Source: Cyclobacteriaceae bacterium
Lineage (GTDB): Bacteria; Bacteroidota; Bacteroidia; Cytophagales; Cyclobacteriaceae
DNA length: 64,000 nt
Assembly (NCBI GenBank): GCA_016787755.1
Contig: JAEUUA010000023.1
Span: 24,613 to 88,612 of the forward strand
Direction: 5' to 3'
A model generated the notes under the pieces. The model was not told where the DNA came from and did not search any database. It worked only from the letters and a program-made list of their open reading frames with translations. The position numbers and the translations under genes were made by a program. Below, piece after piece: positions 1 to 7,991 of this stretch. Every line of letters begins with the position of its first letter. Positions within the stretch are counted from its first letter, which is position 1.

Positions 1-7
1 TAAAAAT

Positions 8-38
8 AGGCTATTGACTCTAAAAAATAATATAGCCT
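8..38. repeat. inverted repeat at the window edge
   Basis: AGGCTAT at 8-14 is exactly matched by ATAGCCT at 32-38 across a 17-base loop. It lies upstream of the promoter of the TetR gene. It may be the terminator of a gene that ends before the window or a regulatory site. No T-run follows on the plus strand. Confidence 0.3.
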
Positions 39-61
39 GAACCTGAAACAATATATCTACT

Positions 62-92
62 TTTCTGTTTGATAGTAATACTATTATATTTG
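62..92 (+). promoter_or_regulatory. promoter of the TetR-exporter operon
   Basis: TATATTTG at 85-92 is a full match to the Bacteroidota -7 element TAnnTTTG. TTTC at 62-65 lies exactly 19 bases upstream and differs from the -33 consensus TTTG by one base. Transcription should start near 98. This decides the start of the regulator, because a TTG at 69 that would lengthen the protein lies inside the promoter. Confidence 0.65.
72..84. promoter_or_regulatory. candidate TetR operator in the promoter spacer
   Basis: ATAGT AAT ACTAT is a perfect 13-base inverted repeat lying wholly between the -33 and -7 elements. TetR-family repressors bind palindromes in such positions and commonly repress their own operon. 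That this protein binds here is inference. Confidence 0.45.
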
Positions 93-113
93 CAAGCATT
101 AATACCCTATTTT

Positions 114-800
114 ATGCCAACCCTTACTTTCAGGTTAAATACTCATCTCTTTGTCCGCGATCCCCAACACACCCTACTCGGCCAAAACATTATCCGTTCT
201 AGCGTAGAATTAATAGACCAATTGGGGTTTGAACAGTTTACATTTAAGAAATTAGCCGAAGAGATCAATTCCACTGAAGCCTCCGTTTACAGATATTTCG
301 AAAACAAGCATCGCCTGCTTCATTACTTAATAGGCTGGTATTGGAGTTGGTTAGAATATCGCATTGATTTATTCACGATTAACCTTACCAGTCCGCGCGA
401 AAAATTAAAAGCCTGCATTAAAGTAATTGCAGAAGAAAAAAAACTTGACGACAACTTCGATTTTATCAACGAAGAGGCTTTGCATCGAATTGTTGTTGCC
501 GAACTTGATAAAACCTATTTGACCAAACAAGTAGATAATGACAATAAGGAAGGACTATTTAGTGGATTTAAATCACTATGCAAAAAAATTTCGGAATGGG
601 TGATCGGTGTTAACCCAACGTTTCAATTTCCCAATGCATTAGTTAATACCATTTTGCTCACCGCAAAACAACAAATATTTTTTGCCAATCATCTACCCTC
701 CCTTACCAGTATTGGTAATGAGGCTAACCGCCATGCACGACTAGAGGAATTCCTGGAAACTCTTTTATTTAAGACCATAGACATTAACGAACATGCTTAA
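114..800 (+). CDS. TetR/AcrR-family transcriptional regulator
   Basis: A 228-residue protein beginning MPTLTFRLN. The N-terminal third is a TetR helix-turn-helix: a helix ending in DQLGFEQFTFKKLAEE, then STEASVYRYFENKHRLLHYLI, the classic recognition helix followed by the YxYFxxK segment. The remaining helical region would bind the inducer and make the dimer; its ligand cannot be read from sequence. The ATG at 114 is preferred to a TTG at 69, which overlaps the -7 element at 85-92. Its end overlaps the start of the ABC gene by 8 bases, so the regulator is translated as part of the exporter operon and probably represses it. Confidence 0.85.
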   Translation: MPTLTFRLNTHLFVRDPQHTLLGQNIIRSSVELIDQLGFEQFTFKKLAEEINSTEASVYRYFENKHRLLHYLIGWYWSWLEYRIDLFTINLTSPREKLKACIKVIAEEKKLDDNFDFINEEALHRIVVAELDKTYLTKQVDNDNKEGLFSGFKSLCKKISEWVIGVNPTFQFPNALVNTILLTAKQQIFFANHLPSLTSIGNEANRHARLEEFLETLLFKTIDINEHA

Positions 801-2958
801 CAACGATCAAATCGTTCGCTGCCTTCACGAAGTTGCTTTTGCTATTAAGCACGAATATTCTACTGATGACCTGCACCATGTAGAAGCAAATCAACGAACG
901 TATTCGGACGTTGATTTTCCGGAATTTAAGCGCGACTTGATAGAAGCCGGTAATAAAATGCGGATTCTATTCATGGAATATCATCTTGATGATGATGCAT
1001 TCCTGGAATTTTTACAATCTCAAAAATTGCCGGTATTGGCATTTACACAGGATGGAACTTTAAAGCCTGTTCTGCTTTCGTATGCAAAGAAAAATATTTC
1101 GATAACAAGTATTGATGAAACCACTGATTTCAAATCAGTAGCTTCATCCTTGTCAGAGTTGACTCTGTTAAAAAATAAAAACAACGAAATAGAGTTCTTT
1201 GCCATATTCGCTTATGAAAGTCCTATAAGCATGGATGCTGGGGAAGGCGAAGAATTAAATCCTGTTAAACGACTCTTAAAGTTACTTCGCACCGAGAAGA
1301 AAGAGATTCTTTACATCTCCTTTTATGCTCTTCTTATTGGATTAATCAGTTTAGTAATTCCTTTAGGTATACAAACCACGGTTGAATTAATTTCAGGAGG
1401 GGTATTTTTCAGTTCGGTCTATTTACTCATAGGCCTGGTTATATTAGGAGTGCTGTTGAGTGGTGGTTTGCAAGTGATTCAAATCACCTTGGTGGAATTT
1501 TTACAACGAAGAATTTTTACAAAGGCCTCCCTTGAGTTCGCTTTTCGCATTCCGCGTATTCGTGCCGAATCCATTCAACAAAATTATGCTCCGGAATTAA
1601 TTAACCGTTTCTTCGATGTAATCACCATTCAAAAAGGATTACCTAAATTATTGATCGATCTTTCCTCGGCTGGTATTCAAATTTTATTCGGGTTACTGCT
1701 TATTTCCTTGTATCACCCATTCTTTATTTTCTTTGGCGTGATTCTGGTCACGACCCTAGTCATGATTTTTTATATAACCGGTCCAAGAGGATTAAGTTCA
1801 TCCATTGCTGAATCCAAATACAAATATAAAGTTGCACATTGGCTGGAAGAGTTGGGAAGAGCGTTGCATTCTTTCAAGCTTGCCGGCAGCACTGACCTAC
1901 CCATTCGTAAAACTGATTATAACTTAAATAACTACTTAAAAAATCGTAAAGTTCACTTTCGCGTCTTAGTAACCCAGTTCTCATTCATCATTTTATTTAA
2001 AGCCCTCATAACTGGGGGCTTACTCATCATGGGAACTTTGCTTGTGGTTGACAGGCAAATCACCCTGGGGCAGTTTGTTGCCTCCGAAATTGTGATCATT
2101 CTTATCTTAAACGCAGTGGAAAAAATAATCATGTATATGGATGTGGTCTATGATTTACTCACGGCCGTTGATAAAGTAGCCCATGTTACTGATCTGCCAA
2201 TTGAAAAGGTAGGCGGTCTGGATTTTCCATCATCGAGTAAGAAAGGTTTTGAAGTTAGAACCAAAAATCTAACCTATACCTATACTGCTTCAGGGTATAA
2301 AGCTCTAAGCGGGATTGATCTCGAAATAAAGGCCGGTGAAATGGTGTGTATTACCGGGCCTGGCAACTCTGGCAAAACCACCCTCATGAATATTTTAACC
2401 GGTTTATATACAAATTTTGAAGGCGTTGTTACAATCAATAATTATTCCTTACGGGATTTGGATTTAACCCACATGCGTGATCAGGTGGCAAAAAATATTT
2501 CGCAAGAGGATTTATTTGATGGCACGTTGTTGGAAAACATTACGCTTGGCAAAACCACCACAACAGCACACGATGCCCTGGAGGCCTTAAACGAGGTAGG
2601 GTTGCGCGATACAGTATTTTCCTGGCCCAAAGGACTGGAAACGCTGATACTTAGTGGTGGAAAAGGCCTTACAAAAACTATGATTCATAAAATTATTTTG
2701 GCTCGGTGCCTTGCTAAAAAACCAAAATTACTAGTGCTAAATGATTTCTTTAACCCCTTGGGTAAAATGGACAAAATGGAACTGTTGGCTGCTATTGCAA
2801 AAATACAAGCACACTGCACCATTATTATTGTTTCAAAAGATCCTTCTATCATGAGTGCCTGTGATCGTGTGATTGTGATGGACGATGGAGTCATTCGCAC
2901 ACAGGGAACTATGCAAGAGTTAGTATCAAAAGAATTAATAAAAGATTTAATCAATTAA
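793..2958 (+). CDS. ABC exporter, fused membrane and ATPase domains, degenerate ATPase
   Basis: A 721-residue inner-membrane protein of the type I secretion / bacteriocin exporter class. Residues 1-165 form a soluble domain that may be a relic of the C39-like domain of HlyB-type transporters (LPVLAFTQDG stretch). About residues 170-450 hold the membrane segments and 480-721 the ATPase. Walker A is intact (GPGNSGKTT) and a Q-loop Gln is present. The signature is LSGGK instead of LSGGQ, Walker B ends in ND instead of DE, the D-loop Asp is Gly (NPLG), and the switch His is Lys (VSKDP). ATP binding looks possible but hydrolysis doubtful. It overlaps the TetR gene by 8 bases and is followed after 3 bases by the HlyD gene. 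The substrate is unknown. Confidence 0.85.
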   Translation: MLNNDQIVRCLHEVAFAIKHEYSTDDLHHVEANQRTYSDVDFPEFKRDLIEAGNKMRILFMEYHLDDDAFLEFLQSQKLPVLAFTQDGTLKPVLLSYAKKNISITSIDETTDFKSVASSLSELTLLKNKNNEIEFFAIFAYESPISMDAGEGEELNPVKRLLKLLRTEKKEILYISFYALLIGLISLVIPLGIQTTVELISGGVFFSSVYLLIGLVILGVLLSGGLQVIQITLVEFLQRRIFTKASLEFAFRIPRIRAESIQQNYAPELINRFFDVITIQKGLPKLLIDLSSAGIQILFGLLLISLYHPFFIFFGVILVTTLVMIFYITGPRGLSSSIAESKYKYKVAHWLEELGRALHSFKLAGSTDLPIRKTDYNLNNYLKNRKVHFRVLVTQFSFIILFKALITGGLLIMGTLLVVDRQITLGQFVASEIVIILILNAVEKIIMYMDVVYDLLTAVDKVAHVTDLPIEKVGGLDFPSSSKKGFEVRTKNLTYTYTASGYKALSGIDLEIKAGEMVCITGPGNSGKTTLMNILTGLYTNFEGVVTINNYSLRDLDLTHMRDQVAKNISQEDLFDGTLLENITLGKTTTTAHDALEALNEVGLRDTVFSWPKGLETLILSGGKGLTKTMIHKIILARCLAKKPKLLVLNDFFNPLGKMDKMELLAAIAKIQAHCTIIIVSKDPSIMSACDRVIVMDDGVIRTQGTMQELVSKELIKDLIN

Positions 2959-2961
2959 ATC

Positions 2962-4251
2962 ATGTTAAAAAATTCTTCCCATTCTGTAGAAAAAATGATG
3001 TCGCAAGACCGGCTCTACTCACTCCGCTCTTTAAACACCCCAATGGCTGGTAAAATACTGGCGGGTTGGCTCATGGGTATTGGCATTATATTTCTAATCG
3101 TTTTGTTTTTACCATGGCAACAAAACATCCGTGGCAACGGGAAAGTTACTGCACTATCTCCCGGTAATAGACCGCAAACTGTTGAAACAATTATTGCCGG
3201 GCGAATTCAAAATTGGAAAATCAATGAGGGGCAGTTTGTAAAAAAAGGAGACACAATTGCTGTCATTAGTGAGGTAAAAGAAAAATATTTCGACCCCATG
3301 TTTTTAGTTCGCTTGCGCGAAGTGATTAGCTCAAAGCAAAATAGTTTAAAGTCAAAGGATCTGAAAGCTCAGGCGTTGAGGCGTCAGATATCAGCGCTTG
3401 AAGATGGTATGCGCACTAAAGTAAATCAGGCTAAAGCAAAGTTAGAGGCAGAACGCATTCGTTTTGCCAACGCAAAAAATCAGTTTGAACGGAACAAAAG
3501 GCTTTTTGAAGCGGGCAACATTCCACTCACTAAGTATCAGGATTTCGATTACAAATATCAGGGTGCCGAAGCTGATTTTGTGAATGCCGAAATAGAAATA
3601 GAGCGTGTTCAGGCAGAGTATTTAGACAAAATTAACAAAGCCGAATCGGACCTTAACAACACGCTCTCCGATCAATTTGAAACAGTAGCTGATTTAGCCA
3701 AACTAGGGAATGAACTTGTAAATATGGAAATCCGCAGTCAACAGTATTTTATTCTGGCCCCTCAAAGTGGCTATGTGGTAAAGGCAACGCAGGCTGGTAT
3801 TGGTGAAACCATAAAAGAAGGTGAGCCAATTTGCACCATCATGCCAGCATCGGATGATGTGGCCGTGGAGATGCACATAAAGGCTATGGATGTTCCACTA
3901 ATAAGTATTGGAAGAAAGGTACGGATTGAGTTTGATGGATTTCCAGCCTTACAATTTAGCGGTTGGCCAAGTGTTTCAGTGGGTTCGTTTGGCGGAATTG
4001 TAAAGGTAATTGACTATGTAAATTCTAAACCTGGTGAATTTAGGGTATTGGTTATACCCGATCGCAACGATCAGCCCTGGCCCAAGCAGATACGCAACGG
4101 TTCTGGTACTCATGGTTGGGTGATGTTAGATGACGTTCCTGTGTGGTATGAAATCTGGCGACAGCTAAACGGGTTCCCTCCAAGCTTGTATGAAGAGCCA
4201 ATGGATAGTAAAGGCGATGGAAAAAATAACAAGACCGAAGCTAAACTCTAG
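2962..4251 (+). CDS. HlyD-family membrane fusion protein of the exporter
   Basis: A 429-residue periplasmic adaptor. One membrane helix (about residues 30-52, GWLMGIGIIFLIVLFLP) anchors it. It is followed by a half-lipoyl segment (IQNWKINEGQFVKKGDTIAVI), a long coiled coil (about 105-250), the second lipoyl half (FILAPQSGYVVKATQ) and a beta-barrel region. This is the usual HlyD layout, linking an inner-membrane ABC protein to a TolC channel. It starts 3 bases after the ABC gene and ends 5 bases before the TolC-like gene, so the three form one operon. Confidence 0.88.
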   Translation: MLKNSSHSVEKMMSQDRLYSLRSLNTPMAGKILAGWLMGIGIIFLIVLFLPWQQNIRGNGKVTALSPGNRPQTVETIIAGRIQNWKINEGQFVKKGDTIAVISEVKEKYFDPMFLVRLREVISSKQNSLKSKDLKAQALRRQISALEDGMRTKVNQAKAKLEAERIRFANAKNQFERNKRLFEAGNIPLTKYQDFDYKYQGAEADFVNAEIEIERVQAEYLDKINKAESDLNNTLSDQFETVADLAKLGNELVNMEIRSQQYFILAPQSGYVVKATQAGIGETIKEGEPICTIMPASDDVAVEMHIKAMDVPLISIGRKVRIEFDGFPALQFSGWPSVSVGSFGGIVKVIDYVNSKPGEFRVLVIPDRNDQPWPKQIRNGSGTHGWVMLDDVPVWYEIWRQLNGFPPSLYEEPMDSKGDGKNNKTEAKL

Positions 4252-4256
4252 GCAAA

Positions 4257-5726
4257 ATGAGAATCCTAAAAAAAATAGCCAGTGCACTTGTACTTATTTT
4301 TCAATCCCAACTCTGCGTTTCGCAGGGAGCTTTAGATACACTTTTTGTATTGCCCGATAGTGTAACTGCCTTTAGCATAGAAAATCTATATGCCTCTATG
4401 TTAGAATATCATCCTGTTGTAAAGCAAACCAGGTTGCTTAGTGAAATGGCCAAACAAGAGGTGCGTTTGGCACGAGGTGCATTTGATCCTAAACTGGAAA
4501 GTCGGCTAAACCTAAAAGAATTTGACAACAAAGAATATTATAACAAGTGGATAGCATCGTTTACTGTTCCGATTTGGTTCCCAATTGATCCTAAAATCGG
4601 AATTGAAAGAAATTCGGGGGTGTATTTGGATGATGAAAATTCCTTTCCTGCAGGGGATAACAACAAACAATTATTTACAGGCATATCGCTGCCTTTAGGC
4701 CGGGGCTTGTTTACTGACGAACGAAGAGCAGCGGTACAACAAGCTAATCTGTTTACCCAGCTGGCCCAGGCAGAACAAATAAAATTAATCAATAAAATTT
4801 TGCTGGAAGCCGCCAAAGATTATTGGCAATGGTATTACGCATATTACAACTATCGACTAATGAATCTGAATACAGCAATTGCCCAGGAAATTTTTAACCG
4901 GGTTAAATTGAATGCTGAATTTGGTGAAGCCTCGGCAATGGATACGATACAGGCTAAAATAACCTACCAACAGCGATTGGTTGAACAGCAAGAAGCCTAC
5001 TTAGAGTTTGTAAATACGGGATTAAAAATTTCTACTTATCTGTGGGATGAATCCTTAAATCCCTTGCAACTATCCGGTAATGTTGCACCGGTATTAGTCC
5101 AGACTGACGGTGAACTGCTTGCCCTTACAACGCTTGAGGAACTTACTCAACAAGCAAGGGAAAATCATCCTGAGTTAACAAAACTGAGTGTTAAACTAAA
5201 TCAATTGGAAGTAGATCGAAAACTTGCGACCGAATATTTAAAACCTAAGCTTGATTTGAGTTATAACTTTCTTAACCAACCTATTCAGCCTTCCGGTGAA
5301 TTTCAATCCTTTACCTTTTTAAATGATTATAAATTCGGGCTTGATTTTGCTATGCCAATTTTGATCAGAAAGGAACGATCGAAGTTAGCTCAAACAAAAA
5401 TTAAAATCCGGGAAACAGAATATGCTAGAACACAATCAGAACGGGAAATAATAAATCAGGTAAATATGATTCATAATCAATTGGTGAATACCAACGGCAT
5501 CTTGATTCAACAAAACAGTGTAGCTCTGAACTACCAGCGATTACTAAATGCCGAACTCATCAATCTTGAAAATGGAGAGAGCGATTTGTTTAAAATTAAT
5601 GTGCAACAGGAAAAACTTATTCAGTCACAATCCAAGCTATTAAAACTGAAAGCTGAGTATGAAAAAATGAAGGCAACTATTTATTGGGCTGCCGGAGTCC
5701 GCAATTTGAATTTCACTATAAACTAA
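4257..5726 (+). CDS. TolC-family outer-membrane channel of the exporter
   Basis: A 489-residue protein with a signal peptide (MRILKKIASALVLIFQSQLCVSQG). The mature part shows the duplicated helical hairpins of outer-membrane efflux proteins, for example VKQTRLLSEMAKQEVRLARG in the first half and HPELTKLSVKLNQLEVDRKLA in the second. It should form the trimeric channel that takes substrate from the HlyD adaptor to the outside. It is the last gene of the TetR-ABC-HlyD-TolC operon. Its stop codon overlaps that of the convergent amine oxidase gene (bases 5723-5726, CTAA). Confidence 0.87.
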   Translation: MRILKKIASALVLIFQSQLCVSQGALDTLFVLPDSVTAFSIENLYASMLEYHPVVKQTRLLSEMAKQEVRLARGAFDPKLESRLNLKEFDNKEYYNKWIASFTVPIWFPIDPKIGIERNSGVYLDDENSFPAGDNNKQLFTGISLPLGRGLFTDERRAAVQQANLFTQLAQAEQIKLINKILLEAAKDYWQWYYAYYNYRLMNLNTAIAQEIFNRVKLNAEFGEASAMDTIQAKITYQQRLVEQQEAYLEFVNTGLKISTYLWDESLNPLQLSGNVAPVLVQTDGELLALTTLEELTQQARENHPELTKLSVKLNQLEVDRKLATEYLKPKLDLSYNFLNQPIQPSGEFQSFTFLNDYKFGLDFAMPILIRKERSKLAQTKIKIRETEYARTQSEREIINQVNMIHNQLVNTNGILIQQNSVALNYQRLLNAELINLENGESDLFKINVQQEKLIQSQSKLLKLKAEYEKMKATIYWAAGVRNLNFTIN

Positions 5727-7162
5727 CCCGAAATAATTGAAGTAACTAATTCCTCCACTACACGCTCAGCAGAATTTAATGCGCCATTAATGGTACCAGC
5801 ATCGCCTTTCACATCGGTGGCTTCACCCGCAAAAAATATTTTGTCGTTAATAGGTGCGGCCAGATCAACACGATCATTAACCGTTGCGCCAGGTTTTAAA
5901 TACGAAAATCCACCTTTAAAAAATTCATCTTTGCCCCAGTCCGCTAAAAACCAAACTCGCGGCCCCTCCGAGCCATCACTATTAATCACCTTTCTAATAT
6001 ATAAAGAAGCCTTGCCATCATAGATTGCATCCAACTCAGCAAGAATGGAATCAATCATGTTTTCGCCTTGTACAGAAAGTTGTTGTGCTTTTGGTCCGTT
6101 CACTGTTATAGAAAGAGTTCTGTAAAATTCACTCCTCCCCACACCAATATTTAGGTAAGAAGGCCCTTGACTACCACCCCAAATAAAACCCGATCCATCG
6201 CCCCAAAAATTTCTTTTGAAATCAACGACAACCCGAATGGAATGATCGAAGCCGATTTTATTGATTGATGAAGTCTTGGCTGCTGGTAATCCGGGACTAA
6301 ATGTAATACCTCCCGTTTTTAAAACACCCAGCGAAGTTGTAACAATTACCTTATCTGCTTCAATCTGTGTTCCTTCTTTATCCGTAATAATAATTTTTGT
6401 TCCTCCGTAATTGATAGATTTTACAACACTATTAAGGCGAACCTTCGGAACAATCGTGCTAAACCGCGAAACAAGAATATCCTGAAGGGGATTGGTCTTT
6501 ATAATAAAAGCCTTGTTATCGTGTTCAAGCAATCCAAGCGCTTCTGAAACTCCTTTCGCTCCAACTGTGTCACTGGAAGATCCATAATAATTTCCTGCCA
6601 GTGAATTAAGTAACGCATCAGCCCGTGTGCTTACACCTGCAGCCTGCTTCATCGAAACATCACCGCCAGCATAGGTAGGCAATCCTGCTAGAAAATTTTT
6701 CACCGCATTAAAATCAGCATCACCACTCCAATCCATTGCCGGTTTAGCCATGCTATCTAAAATAAATTGCTCGGTCGATTCGGTCGCAAGATCTATTCTG
6801 GTAAGGCTATAATTCTTAATCATGTCACCGAAAATAGAGTCAGTTCCATACACTAGCTCAGCGCCCAACTCCACAGGAAAGTCTGCTGCTGTTTGAACTA
6901 AAATTTCTTTTTGATTGCGCAATGACCGAACTCTGCCACCTATTTGATTGCCTGCCTCCAGCACAATTACCTTTACTCCTTTTGAATTGAGAATATCAGC
7001 TGCAAATAATCCAGCTGCGCCTGCGCCAATTATCACAACTGTCCCGTCATATTTTATTTCTGGGCCTGGATCATCTCCTTTACACGAGGTTAATAACCCT
7101 GGCATCCATAAGCCAGCGGAAAGACCTACTCCTAAATTTTTTAATGCTTTTCTACGTTTCAC
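5723..7162 (-). CDS. flavin-dependent amine oxidase family protein, exported lipoprotein
   Basis: A 479-residue FAD enzyme. After the leader comes the dinucleotide-binding motif VVIIGAGAAGLFAADILNSKG, then EAGNQIGGRVRS, the GG doublet of the monoamine-oxidase family. The C terminus has the second FAD motif KIFFAGEAT. The oxidised amine cannot be predicted. The leader MKRRKALKNLGVGLSAG carries twin arginines and ends in a lipobox (LLTSC), so the folded flavoprotein is probably exported by Tat and lipid-anchored. The gene stands alone and converges on the exporter operon, sharing stop-codon bases with it. Confidence 0.85.
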   Translation of the reverse strand: MKRRKALKNLGVGLSAGLWMPGLLTSCKGDDPGPEIKYDGTVVIIGAGAAGLFAADILNSKGVKVIVLEAGNQIGGRVRSLRNQKEILVQTAADFPVELGAELVYGTDSIFGDMIKNYSLTRIDLATESTEQFILDSMAKPAMDWSGDADFNAVKNFLAGLPTYAGGDVSMKQAAGVSTRADALLNSLAGNYYGSSSDTVGAKGVSEALGLLEHDNKAFIIKTNPLQDILVSRFSTIVPKVRLNSVVKSINYGGTKIIITDKEGTQIEADKVIVTTSLGVLKTGGITFSPGLPAAKTSSINKIGFDHSIRVVVDFKRNFWGDGSGFIWGGSQGPSYLNIGVGRSEFYRTLSITVNGPKAQQLSVQGENMIDSILAELDAIYDGKASLYIRKVINSDGSEGPRVWFLADWGKDEFFKGGFSYLKPGATVNDRVDLAAPINDKIFFAGEATDVKGDAGTINGALNSAERVVEELVTSIISG

Positions 7163-7274
7163 CTAAGAAAGATTTAAGCGAAAGATAATTATACCAAGCC
7201 GATTGGCGAAACCAAGCCTGAGTTTTACCCTTCTATTAACATATAAATAGTTAATTTGGCAAAAAAGTAAGTCC

Positions 7275-7823
7275 ATGTTCGTTTCTAAAGAGGCATTACC
7301 GATCATAAAGAGAGTGTGTGTTATTGGTCCTGAGTGCACCGGTAAGTCGGAACTGTCTCAGTTTTTAGCGTCACATTACAACACTTGTTGGGTGCCCGAA
7401 TATGCGCGTGCCTACCTCGACAAATTAGGCCGCCCTTATCAGGATCATGACCTTATTAAGATTTCGCACGGGCAATTACGCCTTGAAGATGAGTGGTTAA
7501 GTGACGCTACTGAATTCATGATCTGCGATACCAACCTGATAACTATAAAAATCTGGAGTGAATACAAGTATGGTACATGCAGCGAGGAAATCCTGAATCT
7601 TATAAAGAAGCGGACTTATGATTTATATCTACTCTGTTATATTGATATTCCATGGGTAGCTGATCCGCAGCGAGAACATCCGGATAAGCGGGAACATTTC
7701 TGGCAACTTTATAAAAATGAAGTGATCCAATCAGGAGTACCGTATGTTGAAATAGATGGCGACTGGACAACAAGACAGCAAAAAGCGATTGAGGCGATTG
7801 ATGAGAATTTTTTTAACACATAG
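7275..7823 (+). CDS. NadR-type nicotinamide riboside kinase / AAA-family ATPase
   Basis: A 182-residue P-loop protein resembling the C-terminal kinase domain of NadR. A phosphate-binding loop (VIGPECTGKSELSQ) is followed by VPEYARAYLD and the PWVADPQREHPDKREHF stretch typical of this kinase family. In Bacteroidota such stand-alone domains phosphorylate nicotinamide riboside for NAD salvage and often lie next to the PnuC transporter; no pnuC is seen here. The final codons AAC ACA TAG lie in the left arm of an intergenic inverted repeat (7815-7831), so the natural C terminus may have been slightly altered. Confidence 0.8.
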   Translation: MFVSKEALPIIKRVCVIGPECTGKSELSQFLASHYNTCWVPEYARAYLDKLGRPYQDHDLIKISHGQLRLEDEWLSDATEFMICDTNLITIKIWSEYKYGTCSEEILNLIKKRTYDLYLLCYIDIPWVADPQREHPDKREHFWQLYKNEVIQSGVPYVEIDGDWTTRQQKAIEAIDENFFNT

Positions 7824-7986
7824 CCACATAGAAATTTGTCTTGAGCCATAAGCTAAAATCATAAATAAATCATCCATCTCATTGTATTTCTAAAGTTTGA
7901 AGACAAAACTCCGCTTCTAAGACAGGTGTATGAATGAAAAAGTCTTATGCTTCCTATGTGATCTACGTGCCTGTGTGGTTAAATAG
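7815..7986. repeat. imperfect inverted repeat element after the kinase gene
   Basis: The left arm AACACATAGCCACATAG (7815-7831) is approximately complementary to the right arm, which holds CTATGTGATCTACGTG and CCTGTGTGGTT (7954-7980). The interior (7832-7953) has no recognisable gene. The left arm contains the stop codon of the kinase gene, and the right arm ends six bases before the MFS start. It looks like a non-coding palindromic element or insertion remnant. Confidence 0.5.
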
Positions 7987-7991
7987 AAATT

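Noticed and set aside
69..113. TTG start that would lengthen the TetR regulator
   Set aside because: It lies inside the promoter (-7 element 85-92); the transcript would begin after it.
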